From NCBI RefSeq assembly GCF_009709675.1, contig NZ_WMLB01000011.1, positions 1 through 64,000 of the forward strand: a stretch of DNA of 64,000 nucleotides. Reading direction: 5' to 3'. The DNA is from Agromyces bracchium (GTDB lineage Bacteria; Actinomycetota; Actinomycetes; Actinomycetales; Microbacteriaceae). Positions 43,390-52,346 of this stretch are shown piece by piece. Under the pieces are notes generated by a model that was not told the origin of the DNA, did no database searches, and saw only the letters and a list, made by a program, of their open reading frames with translations. Position 1 is the stretch's first letter. Each line of letters begins with the position of its first letter. Both the position numbers and the translations under genes were made by a program.

Positions 43390-44898
43390 TCAGGTCGCGG
43401 ACGACGCCGCGGCGATGGCCTCGCGCTGCTCGCGAGTCGGGTGGGCGGGGTCGAGCTCGCGCGATTCGCGCACGAGGTCGGATGCCGCGGAGCCGAGTTT
43501 CGCCTCGCGCGCGGCGAGCACGAGCTCGGCGAGTTCGCGCACGGCACCGTGGCCGCCGTGCCGCTCGAGCACGTGGCGGGCCCGCTCGAGCGCGTCGGGC
43601 GCCGCGTCGGGCACGGCGAGCGGCCAGCCGACGAGGTCGAGGGCGGGGACGTCGCCGCGGTCGTTGCCGAGGTAGGCGATGCGGTCGAGGCGGATGCCGC
43701 GGGCCGCGGCCCACTCGCGGAGCGCGACCCCCTTGTCGGTGAGGCCCTGGATGACGTCGACGCCCAGCTTCTCGGCCCGGCGGCTGACCACCGGGTTCGC
43801 CTCGGCCGACAGGATGAGCACCGGGATTCCGGCATCGCGCAGGCGCGCCACCCCGTGGCCGTCGGCGCGGCTCACGCGCACCGACTCGCGGCCGAGCTCG
43901 TCGACCGCGGCGGTGTCGTCGGTGTGCACGCCGTCGAAATCGGTCACGACCGCGTCGACGTCGATGAACGGATGCCGCGGGTCGGCGACCCACGCCACGC
44001 CCTCGCGTCGTGCGAGCGACGCGGCGATGCCGCCCGCGAGCCGCCGGTCGACGCGCGGCGCGAGCACGCGCGCCCGCGCGAGGTCGGCGGCGTCGTCGAT
44101 CTCGATCGCCGTGTCGGGGTGGACCCGCTGGATGCCGATGCGGCCGAAGAACCGGTGCCCGGCGAGCACGAACCCGTCGGTCCGGAGCACGTAGAACGCG
44201 CCCGTCTCGAGGAACTCCGGCTCGCGATCCTGGCGCCGCGGGCGGTTCGACGGGTCGTGGTTCACCCCGACCGCGCTCGCGCCGTCGGCGTCGTCGGCCC
44301 GTTCGCGCCAGAGGAACCCGTGGGTCGGGGTCGCGGCGAAGACCACGTCGCGCTCGCCCTGCTCGACGCGTGCGACGGCCGCGTCGAGGTCGGCCGGGTC
44401 GATGAACGGCGAGGTGGCCTGGATGAAGACGGTGACGCCGGCGACCGATCGGTGGTCGGCCGGGCCCGGCTCGCGCCCGAGTGCCTCGATCGCGTGCAGC
44501 AGCGCCGATTCGCTCGACGCGGTCGCGTTCGCGAGTTCGGCCGGGCGCTCGATCACCTCTGCGCCGGCGCCGCGCGCGGCATCCGCGATGTCCTCGTCGT
44601 CGGTGGTCACGACGACGCGCCCGATGCGCTCCGCGGCGAGCGCGGCGTGCACGGCCCTGGCGACGAGCGGCACGCCCCCGACGCGTGCCACGTTCTTGCC
44701 CGGGAGGCCCTGCGACCCCCCTCGGGCCGGGATGATCGCGATCGCGCGCGCGGCCCCGGCCGGCGAACCGTCGCCGGTCGCGGCGGGGCTCCCCCCGGTG
44801 CGGGTGGCGCGGTCCCCCGACGCGCCGACGCCCTCGCGGGCGGATCCCGACCCGGCCGCGCCGGCGGCGGTGGCCCTCATGGAGTCGCTGCGGCTCAT
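43390..44898 (-). CDS. Bifunctional CMP-nonulosonate cytidylyltransferase / HAD phosphatase
   Basis: 502-residue fusion. After ~45 low-complexity residues comes an acylneuraminate cytidylyltransferase (IAIIPARGGSQGLPGKNVAR near residue 53, VFIQATSPFIDPADLDAAV, GAFYVLRTDGF). Residues ~325-480 are a KdsC-like HAD phosphatase with all motifs: VVTDFDGVHTDD, VLILSAEANP, LTDKGVALREWA and YLGNDRGDVPAL. It therefore can dephosphorylate a nonulosonate-9-phosphate and activate the product with CMP. It is the first gene of the cassette, 23 bases before neuB. No neuC-type epimerase is present, which favours a Kdn-like product. Confidence 0.9.
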   Translation of the reverse strand: MSRSDSMRATAAGAAGSGSAREGVGASGDRATRTGGSPAATGDGSPAGAARAIAIIPARGGSQGLPGKNVARVGGVPLVARAVHAALAAERIGRVVVTTDDEDIADAARGAGAEVIERPAELANATASSESALLHAIEALGREPGPADHRSVAGVTVFIQATSPFIDPADLDAAVARVEQGERDVVFAATPTHGFLWRERADDADGASAVGVNHDPSNRPRRQDREPEFLETGAFYVLRTDGFVLAGHRFFGRIGIQRVHPDTAIEIDDAADLARARVLAPRVDRRLAGGIAASLARREGVAWVADPRHPFIDVDAVVTDFDGVHTDDTAAVDELGRESVRVSRADGHGVARLRDAGIPVLILSAEANPVVSRRAEKLGVDVIQGLTDKGVALREWAAARGIRLDRIAYLGNDRGDVPALDLVGWPLAVPDAAPDALERARHVLERHGGHGAVRELAELVLAAREAKLGSAASDLVRESRELDPAHPTREQREAIAAASSAT

Positions 44899-45010
44899 GC
44901 CGCGAAGCTACGCACGCGACGCGTCCGCAGGGTGCACGCCCGGTGAACGCCGGGCGACGTCCAGACAGACAGCGGACGCCACGGCATCCGCACGCCTCCA
45001 GCGCAAGATC

Positions 45011-45026
45011 CGGCAGAATTCTGCCG
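45011..45026. promoter_or_regulatory. HipB operator-like palindrome 1
   Basis: Perfect 16-bp palindrome CGGCAGAATTCTGCCG in the divergent gap between the nonulosonate cassette and hipBA. It is the first of three similar sites about 60 bp apart. Confidence 0.7.
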
Positions 45027-45067
45027 AACGGCTGGCCGTCGCCGAGCCGGGGCGCATCCATCCGGCA

Positions 45068-45089
45068 ATTCGGCAGAAATCTGCCGAAT
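45068..45089. promoter_or_regulatory. HipB operator-like palindrome 2
   Basis: Arms ATTCGGCAGA (45068-45077) and TCTGCCGAAT (45080-45089) are exact complements around a two-base AA centre. The same half-site as in site 1, 60 bp downstream of it. Confidence 0.7.
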
Positions 45090-45131
45090 CATGCTGTTCG
45101 CGTCGTACGATGAATCCCAGGCACAGAGAAT

Positions 45132-45147
45132 CGGTAGATTCCCGCCG
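45132..45147. promoter_or_regulatory. HipB operator-like site 3, degenerate, over the -10
   Basis: CGGTAGATTCCCGCCG resembles the two upstream palindromes and lies 61 bp after site 2. It contains TAGATT (45135-45140), a plausible -10 element of hipBA, so binding here would shut the promoter. Confidence 0.45.
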
Positions 45148-45173
45148 TTTCGATTCATGGAGAGGCCCGTTCG

Positions 45174-45374
45174 ATGGACGCACCCACCGAGATCGGCCGC
45201 GCGATCCGCACGGCGCGTCGCGCACACGGTCTCACCCAGCAGCAGCTCGCCGAACTGGCCGGCACGGCTGAGCGGACCGTGCGGGAGATCGAGAAGGGCA
45301 CGGGCGCGAGCAGCCTGGACACCGTGGTGGCGGTGGCCGGGGCGGTGGGCGTGGCGATCGGGGTCATCCGGTGA
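45174..45374 (+). CDS. hipB: HipB-like XRE-family antitoxin / repressor
   Basis: 66-residue helix-turn-helix protein: IGRAIRTARRAHGLTQQQLA and AGTAERTVREIEKGTGASSL form a complete XRE/Cro domain, and little else is present. ATG at 45174 has GGAG upstream. The stop overlaps the hipA GTG (GTGA). As the antitoxin of a type II HipBA pair it should bind the three operator-like palindromes upstream and silence the operon, with HipA as co-repressor. It is shorter than E. coli HipB (88 residues), lacking the C-terminal tail. Confidence 0.9.
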   Translation: MDAPTEIGRAIRTARRAHGLTQQQLAELAGTAERTVREIEKGTGASSLDTVVAVAGAVGVAIGVIR

Positions 45375-46573
45375 CGACCGAGCTCGAAGCCCTGCGGCGG
45401 GTCCGATCCGCCGACGTCCTGAAGGCCGGTCGGCTCGCCGCCCGCTTGATGCGGAACACCGACGGCGGCATCGACTTCCACTACCTCGACGAGTACCTCG
45501 CCTCGGCCGATGCCGTGCCGGTCGCGTTCACGCTGCCGCTCGATGACGCGGTCGTGCACGTGCCCGGCGGAGCCCTGCCCGCCTTCTTCGCCGGGCTCCT
45601 GCCCGAAGGACATCGGCTCTCGGTGCTGCGACGAGCGACGAAGACGAGTGCCGACGACGAGCTCACCCTGCTGCTGGCGGTCGGGGAGGATGCACCCGGC
45701 GACGTGCAGGTCGTTCCGGAAGGGGCGTCGCCGACTGATCCGCCATCCGTCTTCGACGCCGACGAGCCGGGGCAGCTCGACTTCGAGTCGCTCATCGACG
45801 TGCTCGACCGCCAGGCGATCCCCGGCGTTCAGCGCAAGGCGAGCGCTTCGATGATCAGTACGCCCCTCGCCACGCGATCCGGTCGCTACATCCTCAAGCT
45901 GAGCCCGACCGAGTACCCGCATCTCGTCGAGAACGAGGGCGCCCACCTCATCGCCGCGCGCACGATGAAGATCCCGGTCTCGCGGGCCGCGGTCGTGCGC
46001 GACCGCGACGATGTCGCGGGCCTGCTCGTCGAGCGCTTCGACCGCGTCGCCGCCGACGACGGCTGGCGACGCCTCGCACTCGAGGACGCCACCCAGGTGC
46101 TCGGTCTCCCACCCGCCTCGAAGTACGGGATCGATTCCGAGACCCTCGTCACTGCACTCGCCGGGGTCTGTGCGGCGCCCATGGTGGCGACGAGGAACCT
46201 CTATCTGCAGTTCGTCTTCGCCTGGCTCACCGGGAACGGCGACCTCCACGGAAAGAACGTCGCGGTGCTGCGAACGGATGTCGCCGCGCGAGGTTGGGCG
46301 ATGGCACCGGTCTACGACGTCCCGTGCACGCTGGTCTACGGCGACGACTCGCTCGCCCTGCCCGTCGCCGGTCGCACCCGGAAGCTGCGGCACCGGCACT
46401 GGCGCGAGTTCGCCGACGCGATCGGCCTGCCCGAGCGGGCGGCCGCGTCGGCCGAGGCCCTGGCACTCCGCGCGGCGACGAAGGTCGATCTGGCTGGGCT
46501 GCCCTTCGAGGGGTCGCCGCTCCACCGCGCGGAGCGCGAACTCCGACTTCGCCGCAACGAGCTGGAGGGCTAG
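45371..46573 (+). CDS. hipA: HipA-family serine/threonine kinase toxin
   Basis: 400-residue HipA-type kinase. The N-terminal domain has PAFFAGLLPEGHRLSVLRR (~70-90) and the kinase core begins at IPGVQRKASASM. Catalytic residues are kept: GNGDLHGKNVAVL near residue 285 and the metal Asp in PVYDVPCTLV near 315. In E. coli HipA phosphorylates glutamyl-tRNA synthetase and causes persistence; other family members have other targets, so the substrate is open. Coupled to hipB by GTGA. It ends seven bases from the convergent folD. Confidence 0.92.
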   Translation: MTTELEALRRVRSADVLKAGRLAARLMRNTDGGIDFHYLDEYLASADAVPVAFTLPLDDAVVHVPGGALPAFFAGLLPEGHRLSVLRRATKTSADDELTLLLAVGEDAPGDVQVVPEGASPTDPPSVFDADEPGQLDFESLIDVLDRQAIPGVQRKASASMISTPLATRSGRYILKLSPTEYPHLVENEGAHLIAARTMKIPVSRAAVVRDRDDVAGLLVERFDRVAADDGWRRLALEDATQVLGLPPASKYGIDSETLVTALAGVCAAPMVATRNLYLQFVFAWLTGNGDLHGKNVAVLRTDVAARGWAMAPVYDVPCTLVYGDDSLALPVAGRTRKLRHRHWREFADAIGLPERAAASAEALALRAATKVDLAGLPFEGSPLHRAERELRLRRNELEG

Positions 46574-46580
46574 CGCGGGC

Positions 46581-47468
46581 TCAGCGCCCGTGCAGCTTGA
46601 TCTCCGCGGCCTTCACGACGTTCGCGAGGAGCATGGCTCGGGTCATCGGGCCGACGCCGCCGGGGTTCGGCGAGAGGTGGCCTGCCACTTCGGCGACCGC
46701 CGGGTCGACGTCGCCGGTCAGCCGGCCCTTGCCGGTCTCGTCGTCGGCGACGCGCGTGATGCCCACGTCGAGCACCGCGGCGCCGGGCTTGATCCACTCG
46801 GGCTTGACCATGTGCGGCACGCCGACGGCAGCGACGACGATGTCGGCGCGGGCGACCTCGGCGGCGAGGTCCTGCGTGCGGGAGTGCGTGAGGGTGACCG
46901 TGGCATCCAGGCCCTTGCGCGTGAAGAGCAGGCCGAGCGGGCGACCGACAGTGAGGCCGCGGCCGATGACCGTCACGTGCTGGCCGCGGATCGGGACCTG
47001 ATAGCGCTGGAGCATCTCGACGATGCCGGCCGGCGTGCACGGCAGCGGCGAGTGCAGGTCGCCCTCGATGCCGAGCACCAGGCGGCCGAGGTTCGTCGGG
47101 TGCAGCCCGTCGGCGTCCTTGTCGGGGTCGATGAGCTCGAGCATCGCGTTCTCGTCGTGACCGGTCGGCAACGGCAGCTGCACGATGTAGCCGGTGACCT
47201 CGCGCGCCGAGTTCAGGTCGCGGATCGCGGCGCGCACGTCGGCGGAGGTCGCCGACGCCGGCAGGTCGACGCGGATCGACTCGATGCCGACCTCGGCGCA
47301 GTCGCGGTGCTTGCCGGCGACGTACGAACGCGAGGCGGGGTCGTCGCCCACGAGCAGGGTGCCGAGGCCCGGCACGATGCCGTTCGAGCGCAGGTCGGTG
47401 ATGCGCGAGGCGAGCTCGGACTTCACGGCCGACGCGGTCGCGACGCCGTCGAGGGTGATGGCGGTCAT
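46581..47468 (-). CDS. folD: Methylene-THF dehydrogenase / methenyl-THF cyclohydrolase
   Basis: 295-residue bifunctional FolD interconverting 5,10-methylene-, methenyl- and 10-formyl-tetrahydrofolate. Motifs are [20 protein letters not shown] (catalytic Lys in the YVxxK region), [49 protein letters not shown] (NADP site) and the terminal [21 protein letters not shown] at 47468 has AGAGG eight bases upstream. It follows glyA on the same strand, so it is probably partly controlled by the ZTP riboswitch there, although a hairpin behind glyA may limit readthrough. Confidence 0.96.
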   Translation of the reverse strand: MTAITLDGVATASAVKSELASRITDLRSNGIVPGLGTLLVGDDPASRSYVAGKHRDCAEVGIESIRVDLPASATSADVRAAIRDLNSAREVTGYIVQLPLPTGHDENAMLELIDPDKDADGLHPTNLGRLVLGIEGDLHSPLPCTPAGIVEMLQRYQVPIRGQHVTVIGRGLTVGRPLGLLFTRKGLDATVTLTHSRTQDLAAEVARADIVVAAVGVPHMVKPEWIKPGAAVLDVGITRVADDETGKGRLTGDVDPAVAEVAGHLSPNPGGVGPMTRAMLLANVVKAAEIKLHGR

Positions 47469-47608
47469 GTTCGGTACCTCTTCCGAGCGTGGGCGAGACG
47501 AGTTTCGATGCCGGGGCGGTGGGGCGGATGCCACGTGCCGGCGTGTCGCGCGGGGCGTCCTTCGATTCAGGAGCGATCGGATCGGAGGTCCGCCCCACTC
47601 CGTGGCCG

Positions 47609-47642
47609 GGCTCGGGGGCGAACGACCGCCCGCCCCCGAGCC
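47609..47642 (-). terminator. Hairpin after glyA (partial terminator before folD)
   Basis: GGCTCGGGGGCG (47609-47620) pairs perfectly with CGCCCCCGAGCC (47631-47642), a 12-bp stem with a 10-base loop, starting seven bases past the glyA stop in the direction of transcription. Confidence 0.7.
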
Positions 47643-47649
47643 GAGGGCA

Positions 47650-48993
47650 CTACTGCTCCAGGCCCGGGTAGAGCGGGAACGCCGCCGTCAGCGCCTCGAC
47701 GCGCGAGCGGAGCGCCGCGACATCCGGGTTCGCCTGCAGGGCCAGCGCGATGACGTCGGCGACCTCGGTGAACTCGGCGTCGCCGAAGCCGCGGGTCGCG
47801 AGCGCGGGCGTGCCGATGCGCAGGCCCGAGGTGACCATCGGCGGGCGCGGGTCGAACGGCACCGCGTTGCGGTTCACGGTGATGCCGACCTCGTGCAGGC
47901 GGTCCTCCGCCTGCTGGCCGTCGAGCTCGGAGGTGCGGAGGTCGGCGAGCACGAGGTGCACGTCGGTGCCGCCCGTGAGCACGTCGACGCCCGCGGCACG
48001 GGAGTCGTCGGCGACCAGGCGCGAGGCGAGGATGCGCGCTCCGCTCAGCGTGCGCTCCTGACGGTCGCGGAACTCCTCGGACGCCGCGATCTTGAACGCG
48101 GTCGCCTTGGCGGCGATCACGTGCATGAGCGGGCCGCCCTGCTGGCCGGGGAACACGTTCGAGTTGAGCTTCTTCGCCAGCTCCATGTCGCGCGCGAGGA
48201 TGAAGCCCGACCGCGGGCCGCCGATCGTCTTGTGCACGGTCGACGACACGACGTCGGCGTGGGGCACGGGGTTCGGGTGCAGGCCCGCGGCGACGAGGCC
48301 GGCGAAGTGCGCCATGTCGACCCAGAGCTTCGCGCCGACCTCGTCGGCGATCTCGCGGAACGCGGCGAAGTCGAGCTGGCGCGGGTAGGCCGACCAGCCG
48401 GCGATGATGACCTGGGGCTTGTGCTCGAGGGCCTTCTCGCGCACCACGTTCATGTCGACCTGGAAGGTCTCGGGGTCGACGCCGTAGGCGACGGCGTTGT
48501 AGAGCTTGCCCGAGAAGTTCAGCTTCATGCCGTGGGTCAGGTGACCGCCGTGCGCGAGTTCGAGGCCGAGGATCGTGTCGCCGGGCGTCGCGATGGCCGA
48601 GAGCACGGCCGCGTTCGCGGTCGCACCGGAGTGGGGCTGCACGTTGGCGTACTCGGCGCCGAAGAGGCTCTTCGCACGAGCGATCGCGAGGTTCTCGGCG
48701 ACGTCGACGAACTCGCAGCCGCCGTAGTAGCGGCGGCCGGGGTAGCCCTCGGCGTACTTGTTCGTGAGCACCGAGCCCTGCGACTGCAGCACCGAGACGG
48801 GCACGAAGTTCTCGCTCGCGATCATCTCGAGCGTCGAGCGCTGGCGGTTCAGCTCGAGCTCGAGCACCTCGGCGATCTCGGGATCGACCTGCGCGAGCGG
48901 CTGGTTGAAGACGGACTCGGCGCCCGCGACTGCGGCGGCGGGGGCGTCGGTGGTGAGTGACTCAGCCAAGGGATGGCTCCTTCGGGATGACAT
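47650..48993 (-). CDS. glyA: Serine hydroxymethyltransferase
   Basis: 447-residue PLP enzyme converting serine plus tetrahydrofolate to glycine plus methylene-THF. Landmarks are [53 protein letters not shown], and [19 protein letters not shown] with the PLP Lys near residue 255. The start is uncertain: ATG at 48993, or TTG at 48969 with GGAG seven bases upstream, which may be the better start (439 residues). The leader carries a ZTP riboswitch. folD is downstream. Confidence 0.96.
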   Translation of the reverse strand: MSSRRSHPLAESLTTDAPAAAVAGAESVFNQPLAQVDPEIAEVLELELNRQRSTLEMIASENFVPVSVLQSQGSVLTNKYAEGYPGRRYYGGCEFVDVAENLAIARAKSLFGAEYANVQPHSGATANAAVLSAIATPGDTILGLELAHGGHLTHGMKLNFSGKLYNAVAYGVDPETFQVDMNVVREKALEHKPQVIIAGWSAYPRQLDFAAFREIADEVGAKLWVDMAHFAGLVAAGLHPNPVPHADVVSSTVHKTIGGPRSGFILARDMELAKKLNSNVFPGQQGGPLMHVIAAKATAFKIAASEEFRDRQERTLSGARILASRLVADDSRAAGVDVLTGGTDVHLVLADLRTSELDGQQAEDRLHEVGITVNRNAVPFDPRPPMVTSGLRIGTPALATRGFGDAEFTEVADVIALALQANPDVAALRSRVEALTAAFPLYPGLEQ

Positions 48994-49044
48994 GCGGACC
49001 TGCGGAAATCGCCTCGTGCGCGACTCGCGCCCAGAGGCCTCGCG

Positions 49045-49122
49045 TACCGGCCCAGGCGTGCGGTCGGTCCGTGCCAGTCGCTCCCCGATGGTCACCCATC
49101 TCAACGCCAGTCGCGACGCCGC
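49045..49122 (-). ncRNA. ZTP riboswitch (pfl motif) in the glyA leader
   Basis: Read on the minus strand the leader contains GCGACTGGCGTT, then GATGGGTGACCATCGGGGAG, then CCGCACGCCTGGGC. The first and last blocks are the two conserved halves of the pfl/ZTP riboswitch (around CUGGCG and GCCUGGGC), with a pairing stem between. TATGCT at 49130-49125 is placed to start transcription right at the 5' end. ZTP/ZMP signals folate (10-formyl-THF) shortage and switches on one-carbon genes, which fits glyA and folD here. Confidence 0.88.
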
Positions 49123-49206
49123 CAAGCATAGCAACGGATGCCGCGAGCCCACGCCGCGGATGACGCGCGCGGACGCGCGACCCATCGACCGGGCCGATGC
49201 CGGCGA

Positions 49207-49212
49207 TATCGT
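49207..49212 (+). promoter_or_regulatory. -10 hexamer TATCGT for nagA
   Basis: TATCGT, six bases (GGCCCG), then the GTG start of nagA at 49219. Confidence 0.6.
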
Positions 49213-49218
49213 GGCCCG

Positions 49219-50388
49219 GTGACCACCGCGCCGACGACCGTCATCCACTCCGCTCGCATCGTGTCGGGCGGCGACACCGTCCCCGACGCGTGGGTCCGCT
49301 TCGAGGGCGACCGGATCGCGGGTCGCGGCATCGGGGACGCGTGGCGCGATGCGCCCGCGGTGCGGGCGGGCGAGGTCGAGGTGACGGATGCCGCGGGCCG
49401 CTGGCTCACGCCCGGGTTCGTCGACATCCACTGCCACGGCGCGGGCGGGGCGGCGTTCGACGACGGCGTCGACGGCATCCGGACGGGGCTCGCGGTGCAC
49501 CGCGCGCACGGCACGACGCGGACCGTGTGCTCGCTCGTGACCGCGCCCGTCGACGTGCTCGCCGAGCGGCTCCGTGCGATCGCCGCGGTCGCGGCATCCG
49601 ACCCGCTCGTGCTGGGCGCCCACCTCGAGGGCCCGTTCCTCGACCACGAGTTCCGTGGCGCGCACGACCCGTCCATGCTGCGCACGGCCGACGACGACGC
49701 ACTCGACCGGCTGCTCGAGGCCGCGGGCGGCGCGCTCCGGCAGATCACGATCGCGCCCGAGCACGCGGGCGCCGCGGCGGCGATCGCCCGACTGGTCGAC
49801 GCGGACGTCGCGGTCGCCGTCGGCCACACGGGCGCCGACTTCGAGACCGCGCTCCGGGCGTTCGACGCCGGCGCGTCGATCCTCACGCACGCGTTCAACG
49901 GCATGCGCGGCATCCACCACCGCGCGCCCGGGCCCGTGGTCGCGGCCATGCGCGCCGACCACGTGACGCTCGAGGTGATCGGCGACGGCGTGCACGTGCA
50001 CCCCGATGTCGTACGGCTGGCGTTCTCGGGGGCGCCCGGCCGGGTCGCGCTCGTGACCGACGCGATGGCCGCGACCGGCGCGTCCGACGGCGCGTACGTG
50101 CTCGGCTCGCTCTCGGTCGACGTGCGCGACGGCGTGGCACGGCTCGCCGACTCGGGCGCGATCGCCGGGTCGACGCTCACGCAGGACGAGGCGCTCCGCC
50201 GCGCCGTGCTCGACTCAGGCGTCCCGTTGCACGAGGCGATCGGGGCCCTCACCGTCACCCCGGCGTCCGCGATCGGGCGCGCGGGCGACCTCGGCCGGCT
50301 CGACGTGGGCTTCGCCGCCGACGCGGTGCTCCTCGCGGATGACCTCGAGGTCGCGGCGGTCTGGGGTGCGGGCGCGCGACTCGCCTGA
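49219..50388 (+). CDS. nagA: N-acetylglucosamine-6-phosphate deacetylase
   Basis: 389-residue amidohydrolase removing acetate from GlcNAc-6-P to give GlcN-6-P. Metal and catalytic motifs are [14 protein letters not shown] (~70), [20 protein letters not shown] (Glu ligand ~140), [11 protein letters not shown] (~203), [17 protein letters not shown] (~225) and the catalytic Asp in [13 protein letters not shown] (~287). GTG at 49219 has a leaderless promoter. nagB and the kinase lie about 7 kb away in the transporter operon, so the pathway is split between two loci in this window. Confidence 0.95.
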   Translation: MTTAPTTVIHSARIVSGGDTVPDAWVRFEGDRIAGRGIGDAWRDAPAVRAGEVEVTDAAGRWLTPGFVDIHCHGAGGAAFDDGVDGIRTGLAVHRAHGTTRTVCSLVTAPVDVLAERLRAIAAVAASDPLVLGAHLEGPFLDHEFRGAHDPSMLRTADDDALDRLLEAAGGALRQITIAPEHAGAAAAIARLVDADVAVAVGHTGADFETALRAFDAGASILTHAFNGMRGIHHRAPGPVVAAMRADHVTLEVIGDGVHVHPDVVRLAFSGAPGRVALVTDAMAATGASDGAYVLGSLSVDVRDGVARLADSGAIAGSTLTQDEALRRAVLDSGVPLHEAIGALTVTPASAIGRAGDLGRLDVGFAADAVLLADDLEVAAVWGAGARLA

Positions 50389-50782
50389 CGCGTCGCCCCC
50401 ACTCGCCCCGGGCGCATGTCGGCGGAGCCCGATCGGTCGCCCCGGGCGGAGCGGGGGCCTGTTCCCCTTCGCCCCTCGCTCCGTCCCGCCTCGCCGTTCC
50501 GCGCGATCCCCCACGCGGCCCGCTCGGATTCGAGCGACCATCCGGCCCTTCCCCGGTGCGCGGTCCCTCACCTTGAGAGACGACGCACGGGGCCGATCAT
50601 GACGCGACTTCGCGCGATCCGACGGCAGAAGCCGGACATCGGATCTCGCGTTTCGTCGATCCGCCCACCCATCCGCTTGAATGAGCGTGACCGCACAGCA
50701 ACCCGTCCGGCGCGGACCGTCGGCACCCGAGGGCATCGCGTGCGATCCGGGCGAGCGCGCCCGCACGAGGAGGACCAGGCAC
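50389..50782 (+). other. 394-bp region before the sigma/anti-sigma fusion gene
   Basis: GC-rich spacer with no convincing gene. The frame of the downstream sigma gene stays open back to an ATG at 50681, but AGGAGG sits right before GTG 50783, so I treat 50681-50782 as upstream region. TTGAGAGAC (50572-50580) and ATCGGATCTCGCG (50638-50650) are the least GC-rich parts and the likeliest promoter zone; I cannot name a -35/-10 pair. Confidence 0.4.
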
Positions 50783-52288
50783 GTGACCCCACCACGCTCC
50801 GCGCCCGCCGACGCCGACCTGATCGCGGCGACCCGCACCGGCGACCGCGACGCCTACGCCGAGCTCTGGCGCCGCCACGAGGCATCCGCCCGCACCGTCG
50901 CGCGCTCGCACACGACGCTCGACGCCGACGACCTGGTCGCCGAGGCGTTCACCCGGACCTTCGACGCGATCCGATCGGGCAAGGGCCCGCAGGGGGCGTT
51001 CCGCCCGTACCTGTTCGCGACGATCCGGAACACGGCCGCGAGCTGGGGCCGCGCCAACCGCGAGACGCCGCTCGACGACCTCGAGTCGGTGGCGGACCCG
51101 GCGACCGGCGACGCCGCTGTGCTCGAGGCGCTCGACCGATCGACGACCGCGACGGCGTTCCGCGCCCTGCCCGAGCGCTGGCAGGAGGTCCTCTGGTACG
51201 CCGAGGTCGAGCGGATGTCGCCCCAGCAGATCGCACCGCTGCTCGGCATGAGCGCGAACGCGACCGCGGCGCTCGCGTACCGCGCGCGAGAGGGCCTGCG
51301 ACAGCAGTGGATCCGGGCGCACCTCGCCGACGCCCGTCACGAGCCCGCGTGCGGCTGGACGGTCGACCGCCTCGGCGCGTACATGCGCGGCCGGCTTCGG
51401 CGGCGCGACACGCTCAAGGTCGAGGCGCATCTCGACGGATGCGCGAAGTGCACGGTCGTGGCCGCCGAGGCGCGCGAGGTCGGCATGCGGCTCGCGTTCG
51501 TGCTGCTGCCGCTCGCGGCGGGTCCCGCTGCGGCGACCGCCTACTCGGCGTGGCTCGGCGCCGCGGCTCCGGTCGCGTCGGCGGCCGGCGCCGCCGGCAC
51601 CGCTGCGGTGAGCGCCGCGGGGTCGGCAGCGGTCGACGGCCTCGCCGGCGCCGCCGTGGGAACCGCCGGCCACGCAGCCGGATCCGGCACGAGCGCCGCG
51701 GCCGCGGGAGTCGGCGCGGCGTCCGGCACGAGTACGGCGGTCTCCGTCGGCGCCGGGGTCGGCGGCGCCGTCTTCGTGGCCGCCACCGCGGTCGCGCTGC
51801 TCGTGCTGCCGCAGGCTGCGCCGACGGATGCCTCCCCCGACCGCGGATCGACGGCGGTCGCCGCGGAGGCGCCGGTCGAACCCGAGCCCGAGCCCATCGA
51901 ACCGCAGCCGGAGACCCGGCCGGCGCCGCCGGCCGACGAGCAGACCTCGATCGAGCCGATCGAGGCTCCGACGGAGGTGGCGCCGCCGGCAGGCCCGGAG
52001 ACCGAGCCGGGACCCGCCGTCGTCGCGGAACCCGAGCCGGTCGTCGAGCCCGCGCCTGAGCCGGAGCCGGAGCCCGAACCGGAGCCGGTCGCCGAGCTCG
52101 ATCTCGTCGTCGCCACGCACGGTTCGAGCCTGACCCTGGAGTTGTCGGGCGAACCCGGCGCCGTGGTCGAGCTGCTCGCCGACGGCCTGCCGTTCGCGAC
52201 CGTGATGCTCGACGACGCCGGGATCGCGGTCGTGGACTTCCTCGCGCCGGCGAACCACAAGTGGGTCGCGAGCGCGCAGTACGCCTGA
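50783..52288 (+). CDS. ECF sigma factor fused to zinc-finger, membrane span and external domain
   Basis: 501-residue single chain that looks like a sigma factor and its anti-sigma factor joined. Residues ~10-165 are ECF regions 2 and 4 (LIAATRTGDRDAYAELWRRH, ALPERWQEVLWYAEVERMS, YRAREGLRQQWIRAHL). Residues ~180-225 carry a zf-HC2-like segment (HLDGCAKCTVV). An Ala/Gly-rich stretch precedes a transmembrane helix near 325-345 (VGGAVFVAATAVALLVLP). Then come a Pro/Glu-rich linker and a small beta-rich outer domain (VVATHGSSLTLELSGEPGAV). GTG at 50783 has AGGAGG eight bases upstream; an ATG at 50681 is possible. Release would need proteolysis (inference). Confidence 0.85.
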   Translation: MTPPRSAPADADLIAATRTGDRDAYAELWRRHEASARTVARSHTTLDADDLVAEAFTRTFDAIRSGKGPQGAFRPYLFATIRNTAASWGRANRETPLDDLESVADPATGDAAVLEALDRSTTATAFRALPERWQEVLWYAEVERMSPQQIAPLLGMSANATAALAYRAREGLRQQWIRAHLADARHEPACGWTVDRLGAYMRGRLRRRDTLKVEAHLDGCAKCTVVAAEAREVGMRLAFVLLPLAAGPAAATAYSAWLGAAAPVASAAGAAGTAAVSAAGSAAVDGLAGAAVGTAGHAAGSGTSAAAAGVGAASGTSTAVSVGAGVGGAVFVAATAVALLVLPQAAPTDASPDRGSTAVAAEAPVEPEPEPIEPQPETRPAPPADEQTSIEPIEAPTEVAPPAGPETEPGPAVVAEPEPVVEPAPEPEPEPEPEPVAELDLVVATHGSSLTLELSGEPGAVVELLADGLPFATVMLDDAGIAVVDFLAPANHKWVASAQYA

Positions 52289-52346
52289 GCACGCCCCACC
52301 GCCGGCGCCCGGCACCGGGCGAGATACCGCTGCCGACCGAGCGGTG

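Noticed and set aside
44942-44948. Single GTTCACC (minus strand) as a PHO box
   Set aside because: There is no second unit at 11 or 22 bp, and the neighbouring genes have no phosphate link.
50681-50782. ATG at 50681 as the start of the sigma fusion gene
   Set aside because: No ribosome binding site is upstream, and the added 34 residues are Arg-rich and non-conserved in look; GTG 50783 has AGGAGG.
52010-52090. Short repeat array resembling a CRISPR or satellite
   Set aside because: It encodes the in-frame Pro/Glu-rich linker of the sigma/anti-sigma fusion; low-complexity coding, no regular spacers.
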